From NCBI RefSeq assembly GCF_964340395.1, contig NC_135564.1, forward strand, positions 23,665,387 through 23,729,386: a stretch of 64,000 bases of DNA, in the 5' to 3' direction. Below, piece after piece: positions 24,001 to 35,689 of the stretch. Each line of letters begins with the position of its first letter. Positions within the stretch are counted from its first letter, which is position 1. The position numbers were made by a program, and so were the translations under genes. This stretch comes from Glandiceps talaboti (Eukaryota > Hemichordata > Enteropneusta > Spengelidae). The notes beneath the pieces are model-generated. The model worked only from the letters and a program-made list of their open reading frames with translations, did no database searches and was not told where the DNA came from.

Positions 24001-24300
24001 GGTGGTAGTATCAAATTACCTGGAGGTCTGAGACAGGTGGCTCGAAAACTCATCAGCTCCGCCATGTTGTATCTGTAGGCCACACCCGTCTGACCATCAA
24101 ACTCGCTCATGATGTCCATTGGCATACCAAAACACACGACCAAAAACATTACCAAACAGATAAACGTACTACATAATCTTCCGGACATCTTGACGACAAT
24201 AACGAAAGAAACAGCAAAACTGACGAAAAAAAGACAGGTTCTTACGGACGAGTAAAATAACTGGCAGCCGGTCGCTAACAAAGCAGCGTACTATTACAAA
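21075..24300 (-). mobile_element. nearly full-length L2/Rex1-type non-LTR retrotransposon
   Basis: On the minus strand it runs from about 24300 to a 3' tail ending in a short (TTA)n repeat at 21080-21098, the tail type of CR1/L2 elements. One long ORF2 occupies almost the whole unit, followed by about 190 bp of 3' untranslated sequence. It is nested in the composite element at 17990-24382. The 5' untranslated region seems short, so the 5' end may be slightly truncated. Confidence 0.8.
21273..24281 (-). pseudogene. ORF2 (endonuclease and reverse transcriptase) with one in-frame stop
   Basis: Starting at the ATG at 24281, 407 codons reach a TAG at 23060-23058. The same frame then stays open for 62 codons and a further 532 codons, ending at 21273, about 1,000 residues in all. 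The N-part has a basic KPRKRGRRGGVRQR stretch, then an APE-type endonuclease (NVRSLNNKTDEL, CFSETWLND, GGGVCAYV, IITGDFN, SDHNLV). The C-part is the reverse transcriptase (GPDGVSARVLKLCADQL, FAYQERIGVEDAI, FFDFSSAFNTIQP, GVPQGTVLSPFLFSLY, KFADDSALTGF, YKYLGMGIDGKLNW). All catalytic motifs are intact, so the single stop is the only visible lesion. It is a recent insertion. Alternative: readthrough or an assembly error. Confidence 0.88.
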
Positions 24301-24392
24301 CCCGATTTCCTTTATTTTTATGGCAAAATATATATAATTACGAAAAAATTTATCAACCTTTGCATGTACACTTTAAGGTAAACTGCTGGTCC

Positions 24393-26427
24393 ATACTCTG
24401 CAGTTCACGTTCACGACCTGTATCTACACCCCCCCCCCCCCCCCATTTACAGATTAAATGATTTTGAACTTTAATATGGTACAATATATATTTAGATATA
24501 TATTTAGATATACTAAAGTAAAAGAGAGTACAACGAATTGTTTACTATCCACTATTATTTAAAAAAATTTCCACTCACAGTCAAAACATTACTTGGAAGT
24601 AAATTTTGGATTCACAACCAAGTAATTTTTGACTGTGAGTAGAGATTTTCATTTGTAACTATGAACCCAGAGACTATGAATATTCATTCTCGCATAATCT
24701 GTTCCAATAGACTATAGTGGTCTGAGACTGAATGTATTCATTCCATAGAAATACAGATCCATAGATTGTAGATAATATGGGTGAATGAATAAATAAATCT
24801 ACATTATCTGCAATCTCTAAGAGATCACAACATGACAGGACATACATTATCGTATGCATCAAATTGAAAGCAATTAGACTACGCATTTTTTTATACTGTT
24901 TTTACAAAAAAAAATATCGTACTGAAGATATTTTACGAAGTGTACCTGCCTTCTTTATTAGTTAAAACGCCATTTTCAGAGTAGTTTATATGTTTTCCGT
25001 CAGTTTGTTTTAATCATGGCCACACACATGGGGAACTCCGGTAAACTGATCGAGAAACCTGCTAACATTTACTGGCTTTAATACCAGCCTTTAAAAAAAC
25101 AGTGTCTGTTTCGTCTTCTTCTTCAGAAGCTCATTGCCGCCTTCTAAATATCACCACATACTTTATAAATACAACGTGGAACTGTCTCAAACACGTTAAA
25201 AGTTTCATACACTTTGAACAGTAAACTTTACAACAATGATAAATGATTACTATATCATTATTTCATGGCGGAAAAAGACGCATGCGCTGAATGCGTAAAA
25301 TGAGTCTGAATGCCTAAGACGTTCTGATTAGTCAAGACACAAATAATTAGAGAAATTCAGCCAATCATGTGTTTGCTAACATAATTTCATAAAGTAAATG
25401 CTGTATGCTATGTCATATCATGGATGTATTAGGGAGATGATATCAACATTGACAACAACACGTAGCTAGCTCTGTGTCGCTTGACTTGAACGAGATGTCG
25501 AGAGTAAAATAGGTAACACAAGATCAGATTCATGTAGGTGAAATTGGATATATCTTTGAATAAATGTTATTATTTACTCCAAATTTCAATTGGTCATACG
25601 GACCATAAGTTGTTGTAATTCTGAAAAACTCTCGGTCCGAACGGAAATCTGTTGGTCTCGGGCTGAAGGATCGGCGTTAATTTCGCACGCTGGTTGCTTA
25701 ACATATTACCAATTTATAGTTTATCATGTTTAGTCTAACAGGCAAGGGCATCCTTATCATACACACATTGAAGTCGTTTAGTTGGCACCCAGCCAGGCTG
25801 CAATCAGTCTTTGTAAGGAAAACTTTGTAAACAACTGTTTTCAAAAAGTGACATTTGAAGACGCTCACATACCATGCAAGAACGCCAAGTACGCACTGTA
25901 TTTTTTCAACTTCCCGATCAGATCTGGTTCCCGATTATTAGAACATAATTTTAATTATGAATGAATATCAATGTAAATGGAAGGGAATATCATCGAGGGC
26001 GTTCTTTGGGTGAAGATTTCAGTAAAATCGTGATTGATACTATAAAAAAAGCTGGTGGAAACAAGTCTAAAGACTGGGTAGCAAATAACATAATGTCTTG
26101 CTGCAGAGCCTCGTTCTGGCGTACGCTTTCACGATGGCGGCCATGTCAACATCGTATGAGGACTACATGGAAGTTTCCGTGGCTTACAGCCCTGTAAATC
26201 ATGTTTTCCCTAAATATCCAAGGTAAATTTTTCTTTTTTTGTTTTAATCAGCCCATACAATGCGTATTTATATTGAATAAACGTTATAGCAAGAAATTTG
26301 CAAGTTTACGTTTCCAAATTACGGTCGATGCTAGTGACTGTGGCTATATTGTGTCTGTGTTGAACTTTGTCCCGCCAGCAAGGTACTTGAAACAACACAA
26401 AACACAGATGCTTGAAACAATGCTAAA
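24393..26427. other. no gene recognised (intron)
   Basis: Intronic DNA with a C-run (24428-24443) and an inverted repeat at 24572-24640. A short frame at 25961-26197 starts with a basic NGREYHRGRSLGEDFSKIV segment. It resembles a helix-turn-helix start of transposon proteins but cannot be assigned. Confidence 0.4.
24572..24640. repeat. 22-bp near-perfect inverted repeat
   Basis: CTCACAGTCAAAA...TTACTTGG (about 24574-24596) pairs with CCAAGTAA...TTTTGACTGTGAG (24618-24639) with a one- to two-base length difference and a roughly 21-nt spacer. It could be a tiny palindromic MITE. Function unknown. Confidence 0.7.
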
Positions 26428-26725
26428 TTTTAGGGACTAAAATTTTAGTTCATATTCATTATCTGTGCCAAATTTTGTGTCTCTACCTTATGTGGTCTAT
26501 ATTTCGCTCAGATTTCAATCTGACCTTGCAAGTTCTCAAGTTAATGATTGTGGGTACATATGTACATGTACGTCTGTTGAATTTGCCGTGTCAGGCAAAG
26601 TGGGTTCATAACGCTCGAAACAACACAAAATTTTCAGGACTAAAATTTCAGTTTATATCCATTATCTGTGCCAAATTTGGAGTCTTTACCTTATGTGGTC
26701 CATAAATCGTACAGATTTCAATTTG
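26428..26725 (+). repeat. two copies of an about 204-bp unit
   Basis: 'ggactaaaatt...attatctgtgccaaatttt' and 'accttatgtggtc' recur about 204 bp apart (26434 and 26638). The two units are diverged. Confidence 0.7.
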
Positions 26726-26808
26726 ACGTGTAGTTGGAAAATTACTTAGACTGGGATGTAACCATAGACCTTATGATGTAACAGTGCTGTCGGGATCACA
26801 GCGTCCCA

Positions 26809-26985
26809 CAGTATCCATTCCTGAAAAAAAAAAGAAAGAGCAAAAAATTATACCAAAACCACAAAATGTATGTGTGAAGTGGCAATCTTGTATTTTACAG
26901 TATCCATTCCTGAAAAAAAAGAAAGAGCAAAAAATTATACCAAAACCACAAAATGTATGTGTGGAGTGACAATCTTGTATTTTCT
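26809..26985 (+). repeat. two tandem copies of an 89-bp unit
   Basis: 'cagtatccattcctgaaaaa' recurs at 26809 and 26898, followed by an A-rich tract and 'ccaaaaccacaaaatgtatg'. The copies are nearly identical, so this is a recent local duplication. Confidence 0.85.
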
Positions 26986-28711
26986 CTCGAACTAGATAAT
27001 ACAGTGATACATGAACTTCGATATCATTTTTGCCCTGATTCAGTCATTGGCATGCATGTAATGTAAATGACAGTCACATAGTATTTTCCCGCCCAAATAA
27101 GAAACTTCACAAACACATACATTCAGGACTTGTTTGGTTGTTTTTAGATATAATTCTTTTGTCGTAGGTATTGCTAGTGATTTACAAAAAATAGGATGTT
27201 GATTACATGAGATTCTGCACTAAAATCTAGCTCTTTTTTTCTCTCCAGAAAATGTCATTGGCACATTGTTATGTACATGAGGTTGACAGCCATATTGCCT
27301 ATTGCAAGTGTGAACTATAGTGATTTCTATCGGTCGTTTTTCATGGAATTATGCCTTGAAACGACCAAAATCAAGCAAAAACAAGAAATATATGATGTAA
27401 AAGTTCAAAAAATTATAATTTTGAAACATAATGGCTATGAATATGATTCAGTAATTCGTACATGTACAGATGTCAATTTACCGAAAATTGAGTTAGCACA
27501 CACGGAACAGATCATGTAAAAGTCACTAAAACACTCTATTCACGTTCAAATTTTACATAACAACATACCTACCTTCATAAAAATGACAGCCGAAAAAAAA
27601 AAACATGTGAGGCTCTCCAACGGTCACTGCAGTGCACTGATGACGTCTCGGATTTGAAGGGAAATCTCATCAACATATTAAAATTCATACACCAGTTAAT
27701 GAACTGAAACAGTGTCACTGGAGAAGTATGCAGTGGTGGATACACTTCTACAGTTAAACAATTGAAACTCAGCCCAGCTTGAGTGAAAAAGATTTGACTG
27801 AGGTATGTGACAACAAGATCTGTTCGTCCAACTTCAACAAAAAATAACATGAAGAAATTACTGCATGGTGACATCGTATATCTGGAAATGTTGAAAACGG
27901 AAAGACTCGGTATTACATCGAGGGAAATGAAATCAAAATTGGCAATGGTTTCACCAACAGAAATAACAGAAGTATTCGACGTGCTGGCCAACACTAGTTA
28001 TTGGGTTCAATGTACTGCTACTGTAGCAAAAGAAAGATTCACCGTAGGTAATCTACTCTTTACCCAGGCTTAGGCTTCTTGTCAAAATCAACATGCCAGG
28101 TATTATCGGTAATCATGTTTGATGCCTTGTAGCCACTTGTACTGCTGTTCAGCGACGTGCATATTCATGAGTTTGGACAGAATATTCATGGAAAAATAAT
28201 GTAGACAATGGTGTTCTTGTCTATTGTCTTTGTCATCATACCCTACTCTCAACAAGATGCTACGACAGTGATGAACACGTTGACGGTCGCGGTGGTGGCC
28301 GCGGCTTTCACATGCATGTTTCAACTATCACTTGAAAACATCTACAAATCTGTTTGGAATTAGACTAAACTATTGCTGAATAATTATTTCAGGCGATCAA
28401 ACTTTTTGGTTTTCATAATAATAGAAGGATTGAATCAACATCAGTCGAACGATCAACTTGTTGTGAGTGCTGAAATAAATGTTTGCAATACGATGAATCT
28501 CCTCATGTCTAAACAGCTAACCTGTCTAGAATTTGACACTAGGTTATCCTAAAACGTAAAGCTATATCGGATGTTCTAAAAACTGAGAGTTGCAGGTACA
28601 AGTAAATGAGGTAATGCTACAATAAGTGTAGTGCCTTGCTTGGGCTGTAGGCATATCAATCATCCTCGTCGCAAGAAATTGGTGACATGTGTGTTTGTCA
28701 CATACCATCAT
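26986..28711. other. no gene recognised (intron)
   Basis: Intronic DNA. Overlapping open frames occur on both strands at 27575-28073 (139 and 88 codons), but neither shows a recognisable domain or splice context. Confidence 0.4.
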
Positions 28712-30022
28712 TAGTCCCCGCCGGACGAACTCCGGGACGGGGACTTATGGATTGGGTTCCATCTGTCCGTGCGTCCGTGTGTCTGTCCGTCTGTCCGTCC
28801 GCCCGTCCGCAGCCGTTTCTTGGAGATGCCTGGACCGAATTTTTTTCAAACTTGGTACAGGGGCAACATACAATGGCATATGTATGCACTTCAATTTGTT
28901 TTATGATACGATCCAATATGGTCGCCTAGCAGCCATTTTGTTTGTAAATTTTCCATGTCCGAAGCCATAACTCAGACATGCTTGAACAGATCTCATTCAA
29001 AGTTGGTATTAGCACAGTGTTCTATGACATACATGTGCATATCCATTTTCATCATGATACGATCCAATATGGCTGCCTGGCAGCCATTTTATTTGCGAAT
29101 TTGCCATGTCCAAAGCCATAACTCAGACATGCTTGAACAGATCTCATTCAAAGTTGATATTAGAACAGTGTTCTATGACATACATGTGCATATCCATTGT
29201 TGTCATGATAAGATCCAATATGGTCGCCTAGCAGCCATTTTGTTTGTGAATTTTCCATGTCCAAAGCCATAACTCAGACATGCTTGAACAGATCTCATTC
29301 AAAGTTGGCATTAGGACAGTGTTCTATGACATACATGTGCATATTCATTGTTGTTGTGATACGATCCAATATGGCTGCCTGGCAGCCATTTTGTTTGCGA
29401 TTTTTGTATGTCCAAAGCCATAACTCAGAGATGCTTGAACAGATCTCATTCAAAGTTGGTATTAGCACAGTGTTCCATGACATACATGTGCATATCAAGT
29501 TTTTCGTCGTGATACAATCCGATATGGCTGCCTGGCATCCATTTTGTTTGCGAATTTTCCCTGTTCAAAGCCATAACTCAGACATACTTGAACAGATCTC
29601 ATTCAAAGTTGGTATTAGGACAGTGTTCTATGACATACATGTGCACATTCATTGTTGTCACGATATGATCCAATATGGCTGCCTGGCAGCCATTTTGTTT
29701 GCGAATTTTCCATGTCCAAAGCCATAACTCAGACATGCTTGAACAGATCTCATTCAAAGTTGGTATTAGCACAGTGTTTTATGACATACATGTGCATATC
29801 CATTTTCGTCGTGATACAATCCATATGGCTGCCTGGCAGCCATTTTGTTGGCGCAGTTTTCATGTCCAAAGCCATAACTCAGACATGCTTGAACAGAGCA
29901 GTGATATCAAAAACAACCATATGAGGCCAAACAACATTAACCAGGTTTGAAAATGACAACATAAACTGCCAGTTCCTTAAAACCCAATCATAGCGGGGAG
30001 TATGTCATTTTCAATGACTTGT
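28712..30022 (+). mobile_element. H1 element, copy 4 (longest, about 6 core units)
   Basis: T|TAGTCCCCGCCGG head hairpin, CCGT/CTGT microsatellite (28760-28810), then about six units of 175-190 bp each containing 'ccataactcagaca', 'ttcaaagttgg' and 'tgacatacatgtgcatat'. The tail is an inverted GCGGGGA motif near 29993, the GTCATT...AATGAC hairpin and the end GACTTGT|T. It lies in the 14.2-kb intron between the Ig2 half-exons. Long frames across the units are repeat translations. Confidence 0.8.
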
Positions 30023-30413
30023 TTACTGATGTTGGGCATATATTTAGTGATAATTTTTTGTTGTTCAGTCAAATAATGAATTATATATACACAAACTAAT
30101 TTTTCATAAAGTATTTAGGCGACGACTTCAGATATTTTAGTACACATTCATTGATGGTGCGGCATAGACTATTGCGTCATAATTGAATTGGCGAGCTCTT
30201 AATTAATTCCGTTCAAATTATTGTGACTGAAAATAACGTTTTTTATCAAATTTTCGCTCATTTTTACCCGTATGGGTACAGGACGTATTAAAAAGGGGAT
30301 GTCTGTCTTAAAAAACATCTGGCTCAATTATAATGAAATTTAGTACATGTACATATAACGTTTGGGGTAATGGCTAGACCTGATTAGTTTTTGAGCGAGA
30401 CCTGTTTGTGTTA

Positions 30414-31100
30414 ATTAGGGAAATTTGCATATAAATGAAATCAACTAATTAAGCAATATCTTCAGACTGCATACTTCAATTTCAATATTGTAGTATATTC
30501 ACTAAACATAACAACATATATTTGTCGTAGAAAATTTGTTGTACCTTATAGCGTTAATGAATGATTTGCATAATTAATTATTTTGGGTAATTAGGCTGTC
30601 TTAAGAATGCATACTTCAACTGCAATATAAGTTAGTACATACGTTAACCATAAGAAAATGCATATGTCCTATCAAGTTTGTTGATGTACCTCACAGTGTT
30701 AATGAACGATTCTTAGTAATTAGGCTATATCTTACGACTGCATACTTCAATTTCAATACAATTCAGTACATACCATTAACCATAGCAAATTGTATATGTC
30801 CTGTAAAGTTAGTTGATGTACCTTACAGTGTTAATGAATAATTTGCATAATTAATGAGTTTCAGGTAATTAGGCTATATCTTTAGACTGCATACTTCAAT
30901 TTCAATACAATTTAGTACATATGTTAAACATTTCAGAGTGCATATATATCCTATAAAAGTTGTTGATTTCGCTTAAAGATATAGTGAAAAATATGCATAA
31001 TTAATTATTTTCGGTAATTAGGCTATATCTTACGACTGCATACTTCAATTTCAATATAATTTACTTCATACATTAAACATAACAAAGTTTATACGCCCTA
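30414..31100 (+). repeat. about 5 tandem units of about 130-150 bp
   Basis: The phrase 'ctgcatacttcaatttcaat' or close variants starts at about 30464, 30606, 30737, 30885 and 31035. Between occurrences lie 'tgttaatga', 'gcataattaat' and 'ggtaattaggc'. The units are diverged, which suggests an old array, perhaps the core of another dispersed element. Confidence 0.75.
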
Positions 31101-31104
31101 TAAA

Positions 31105-31680
31105 TCATTGTCGGAGACGATACGGCACCATGGTAGGGTTTCAGTGACCACGGGTAGTTTTTTAAAAAGAAAACGAGACCGTTTCGTGTCACTGTGTGGA
31201 TTCTAATGAAAGTCAAAAGAAAATGAAATAAAAGCGAGTACATGTATATATTTTCAAGAAGAGTTATCAGACAAAACTTTCTGCTTTATATAGATGACTT
31301 CGCTAAGATTTTGAAATGTCAAAGATTGTACTGTGACAACACTTGCAACGTCTGAACTATATTAAACTAAAGGGAAGAGATAGAGGGGGAACTTAGCATT
31401 CAATACTGACATAGCCATGGAAAATCTTACTTTTGTATTTTTTCTTAAAAGAAGCAAATCATAGACATAGCAACTAAAATTGAAAACCATAGAAAATGCC
31501 TTTGTATGTACAGATACACTGAAAAAGCCAATTGTTTTCCTGGAGTGACAACATAACTGTCCTAAATCTGGTTTATCTATATGCAAATGAGAAGTACTTC
31601 ATGAGGTGCTCTGTGGCTGGGCCCACAGTTGCTCATTTTTCAGACAACCCAATATCCTTTATTTTTATGGCAAAATAAAC
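31105..31680 (-). mobile_element. fragment of the composite/hAT-like core family
   Basis: Reverse complement of the core of the element at 1679-3982 (about 2400-2800), and also similar to 19930-20470 and 24300-24330. It includes the 'ggcaaaataaacatag' terminus-proximal phrase seen at the composite's left end. No inverted termini are retained. Confidence 0.65.
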
Positions 31681-32038
31681 ATAGTAATGAAATTGAAAAT
31701 TGAAAGATATACTGTGATTGGTTTGATTGCTTTTAGGTTGTTGACCAATTAGTGACATTCTTGAATGATTCTTGTGATCTTTAAGAAATTGAAAGAAATG
31801 CTGTAATTTGTTTGATTGCATTTATGTCATTGACCAATCAATGGCAGCTGTGCATTGTTTCAGGATTAATGACAATCCCAACATGATCATTATAGGTTGT
31901 GATTGTCAAAATTTGACATTGTATTATGTGTAAAGTTGCATAGGAATGCTTGGAAAATATTTGTAAGTAGAATTTATGACACGTTTTATTGACAGTTTTT
32001 TTCTACCCATACATCAATTTGTCACCTCTCTCCCCTAG
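31681..32038. other. intron end
   Basis: AT-rich intron with two copies of a short unit ('tgtgattggtttgattgc...' near 31713 and 'tgtaatttgtttgattgc' near 31802). It ends in the pyrimidine-rich acceptor 'cacctctctcccctag'. Confidence 0.5.
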
Positions 32039-32220
32039 GTGGCAGAAAAACAGAGAGAGTTTAGAATCAACGAGTGTCAATGATAGGTTTACATCCTTAC
32101 CAAGTGGTGTGTTGGAGATCAGAGATGCTGCCATGTCAGATGAAACAGGTTATAGGTGTAAAGCTACAAACATAGAGGGAGCGCGGCGGAGTGAAGAAGA
32201 GAGACTTGAACTGCTTTCTG
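32039..32220 (+). CDS. DCC/NEO1: DCC/neogenin homologue exon: second half of Ig domain 2
   Basis: Acceptor cctctctcccctag, donor ttctg|gtaaga. The exon holds 1 base, 60 codons and 1 base: entry phase 2, exit phase 1. It begins with the Ig core Trp (WQKNRESLES) and continues DRFTSLPSGVLEIRDA. It then has the canonical DETGYRCKATN motif with the second disulfide Cys, ending RLELLSG. The LPSG-L-I pattern followed by D-G-YRC-A-N is the DCC/neogenin Ig2 signature. It joins 17697-17799 across a 14.2-kb intron. A frame continuing past the donor to 32303 is intron readthrough and not coding. Confidence 0.9.
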
Positions 32221-32305
32221 GTAAGATTATTGCTGGTGTTGCAAATGATGACATCATTTATGTACTTGTGTACAAGGCGATGGCGTGGGACCACAAAGTA
32301 TAGGT

Positions 32306-32348
32306 TCTGATACCCCCACCCACCCACCCACCCACCCACCCACCCACC
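32306..32348 (+). repeat. (CCCA)n microsatellite
   Basis: About ten CCCA/CCCACC units shortly after the donor of the preceding exon. Confidence 0.9.
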
Positions 32349-32434
32349 TATTATGTAGACAGGCAGTAGTAGAGCTCTTCGAGGAAATCAATGATGTGAT
32401 TCGTCTTTTTACGTGATTTCAAACCATGAATACT

Positions 32435-34304
32435 CAGTGTTCTCCCTGAACAAGGTAACAGGGACACTGCGCCCTCTTGTAAATTCTTGGCGCCCCCTTG
32501 TAAGTTTTGACGAAAAAAAAATGAATTGAATATTTTTTCAATAAATGGGGCAAAATGATTTACTTCTCTCACGGTTTCACTAGTACATAGATCTCATGGT
32601 CGCCATTTTGGAAAGTCAAATATATCAGTAAAGAGGCTACTAATGTCAAACTTCGTACGAATCACATTCACGCATACTTTTTTCAAACTTGTCATTCATC
32701 TATAGCTTTCAAACAGTCAACATGTCTTTCCTCCGTCATTTAGCTCAACGAAGATCAGGAGGTACATGGAATATTTTCCACATCGGCCCTTTTCAAGGCA
32801 AACTTGAACTAAGATCGCTGGCAGCTGGATTGTTTGCATGTAAACACACACTGTCTCGTGTTTACGGTACAAAAACAAAATGAAATGTGAAACTTTGAAA
32901 GGCTTGTGTTGTTCACCGACACTACTTAGATGATACTAAATAAAATGTCACTAAAATGAACAAAATGGTACATTCTAGTTTCTTAGCTACTGAATTGTAA
33001 TCGAAACGAAAATGGACTAATATTTTCGTACCCATCGAACCACCATTGAACTTACAGAGATATCGGGTGAGAAGGCTTCACTTGAAGACAACACAGATAA
33101 ACATGTGGTGTCAATGTGGGCGAGTCTACTGTTCATGGATACGTGGGCTGTGACAAAAGTCTCGAAATGGTCTGTTTTTACGTGTACACTAAATGTACTA
33201 CAAAATCTATGGTTTTAAAAGTCGCTGTGTCTATGAATTGCTTCTCTTAATAAAAAACACGCAAGTACGATTTTCCATGGCTACGTCAGTATTGAAGTTG
33301 AATGCTAAGTTCCCCCTCTATCCCTTCCCTTTAGTTTAATAGTTCGGACGTTGCATGTGTCGTCATAGTACAATCTTTGACCTTTCAAAATCTTAGTGAG
33401 TTGTCGTAGCAGAAAGTTTTGTCGGATACCTGTCCCTCTTGAAAACTGTGTATTCCTATTCGTTTTATTTCATTTTCTTTTTATTGACTTCATTACCACC
33501 CATACAGTGATACGAAACGGTTTCGTCTTCTTTCAAAAAAGACCTGTGCTAACTGAAGGTGCCATGCCGTATTGTCTCCGACTATTTTTGTTCTTGTAAA
33601 AAAAAACCCTGAACATGCTGAAGAGAATATCATGGCTAGGCATGTCTTACAGTGAGTTTTTGACGTGGGAGTGTGACGTGTTGAGTGTCCATTTGAACCT
33701 GTGCAGCTGTGTTTGGCATGTACTAGTAATTTTCCAGTTAGACACAACAATGGCAACAAAAATTGCAACATTAGTGTTGCGTCTTTTTTACATTGATTGT
33801 AACAGGGCCAGGGTACAAGTTCGTTAGTGGTCTATAGTAATATTATGTATCAAAATAAAAACAATTGACTCTCACTCAGTACGATGCCATATCGTCAGTC
33901 AAGGGGGGGCATGGCAAATGTAACAAAATTTGTTGCGTAAAGGATACAGATCGTTCGATCAAATATGCGTAAAATTAATTTCCATTGCGTATAATACGCA
34001 TGATTTTGCATCACCGCGAATACTGGTCCGTCATTCTGAGGAGTTCTCAAATCCGGGAATTAAATGGTAGATTTAATGAGAAGTCAACTAGAAAACAGTA
34101 CATTTAGACTAATTGAATCACTATGGGAATATCAATAGATGGATTAAATCTGACACTTTTGACTTTGAACAAGCAGTCACCAATGGGGAAATTACAAAGA
34201 CAGGAGAATTCTCCTCTGAGGAGAACAGAAGTGAGACAGGTTACTCAGCTGTTATGCATAAAGGCAAAGTTATCTTCACCCTTATGTGTTGGACTTTTGT
34301 TTGT
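32435..34304 (+). mobile_element. hAT-like non-autonomous DNA transposon, copy B (right end missing)
   Basis: Left terminus CAGTGTTCTCCC at 32435. The sequence follows copy A (1679 to about 3525) closely for 1.87 kb with scattered substitutions and small indels. The match stops where an H1 element begins (34305). The right terminus present in copy A was not found beyond that H1 element. Confidence 0.8.
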
Positions 34305-35262
34305 TAGTCCCCACCGGACGAAGTCCGGGATGGGGACTTATGGATTGGGTTCCGTCTGTCCGTGCGTCCGGCCGTCTGTCTGCAGCTGTTTCTTGGAGAT
34401 GCCTGGACCGATTTTTTTTCAAACTTGGTACAGGGGCAACATACAATGGCATACATATGCACGTCAATTTGTTTCATGATACGATCCAATATGGCCGCCG
34501 AGCAGCCATTTTGTTTGCAAATTTTCCTTGTCTAAAGCCATAACTCAGACACGCTTGAACAGATCTCATTCAAAGTTGGTTTTAGGACAGTGTTCTATGC
34601 ACACATGTGCATATTCATTGTTGTCATGATACGATCCAATATGGCCGCCTAGCAGCCATTTTGTTTGTGAATTTTCCATGTCCAAAGCTATAACTCAGAC
34701 ATACTTGAACAGATCTCATTCAAAGTTGGTATTAGGACAGTGTTCTATGACATACATGTGCATATTCATTATTGTCATGATACGATCCAATATGGCCGCC
34801 TAGCAGTCATTTTGTTTGTCAATTTTCCATGTCCAAAGCCATAACTCAGACATGCTTGAACAGATCTCATTCAAAGTTGGTATTAGGACAGTGTTCTATG
34901 ACATACATGTGCATATTCATTGTTGTCATGATACGATCCAATATGGCCGCCTAGCAGCCATTTTGTTTGTGAATTTTCCATGTCCAAAGCCATAACTCAG
35001 ACATACTTGAACAGATCACATTCAAAGTTGGTATTAGGACAGTGTTCTATGACATACATGTGCATATCCATTTTCATCGTGATATGATCCCCCATACCCG
35101 ACCAATCCTTTATTGTTGTAGGCATGTTCCATGTCCAACAAGCAGACACAACATATCTAAGTCTGTTTGATTTAGGTTCACAAGTGTTGTTGCGTGATCA
35201 GAATAGTGATAATTCCTTAAAAGCCAATCATAGCGAGGACTATGTCATTCTCAATGACTTGT
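34305..35262 (+). mobile_element. H1 element, copy 5
   Basis: T|TAGTCCCCACCGG head (one substitution in the stem), short CCGT/CTGT tract, and about four core units. The variant tail 'acccgaccaatcctttattg' is shared with copies 1 and 6, followed by the GTCATT-CTC-AATGAC hairpin and GACTTGT|T. It begins exactly where copy B of the hAT-like element loses similarity to copy A. Confidence 0.8.
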
Positions 35263-35680
35263 TACAATACGTTCACCCATTGGTTGAAACTAAGTCATTC
35301 GCCATCTAGTAATTAGTATTCAGTTCTTATCGTAAATCGCACAGATCTGTTTGTGGTGTTAGACTTCATAAGGCTGAGCAGCGAAGATGGCGATGCAAAT
35401 TCGCATCTACAGGAATGTTTTCAAATTGAATGCTCGACACGACATCCACTTGTTGAAGAAAATACGTTATGGTGAAATGAGACAGATCTTGTAGCAGGTG
35501 GACACTATTTTCACAAGCATAGAACTCTTTGAAGATGTAATACTTATGAAAAATATTATTGAACCAGTATTCTGACCTCGTTTATTATTCCCTAGGTGTA
35601 ATTACCTATCAACCTGGACGGTTTTCTATCGATTTACTATGCCACACCATGTTATCACCTACAAAGCAATGACCTATATG
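35263..35680. other. intron, no gene recognised
   Basis: Intronic spacer between the H1 element and the CR1-type fragment. The right half of the hAT-like element is not seen here. Confidence 0.4.
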
Positions 35681-35689
35681 CAAAGATGC

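Larger units (their letters stand above)
17990..24382. mobile_element. 6.4-kb inverted-repeat-bounded composite with two nested retroelements
   Basis: Left end TTAAAGTGTACATGC (17990) recurs inverted as GCATGTACACTTTAA at 24362-24376. The match extends inward ('aaaggttgataa...cgtaa', then 'ttttgccat'). The 10-bp sequence CTGCTGGTCC occurs just outside both ends (17980-17989 and 24383-24392), consistent with a target duplication. Inside are a CR1-type element (18241-19640), native sequence (19640-21060) and an L2/Rex1-type element (about 21075-24300). The native part shares its core with 31105-31680 and with the hAT-like element at 1679-3982. The superfamily is undetermined. No transposase was found. 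Confidence 0.6.

Noticed and set aside
27575-28073. Overlapping 139- and 88-codon frames on opposite strands
   Set aside because: Neither shows a domain, repeats or splice support, and the AT-rich bias can produce such frames.
29257-29727. 156-codon plus-strand frame
   Set aside because: It lies wholly in H1 copy 4 and repeats with the unit period; not a gene.
31989-32303. 104-codon frame taken as a single gene
   Set aside because: Only 32039-32220 is exon. The parts before the acceptor and after the donor are intron readthrough.
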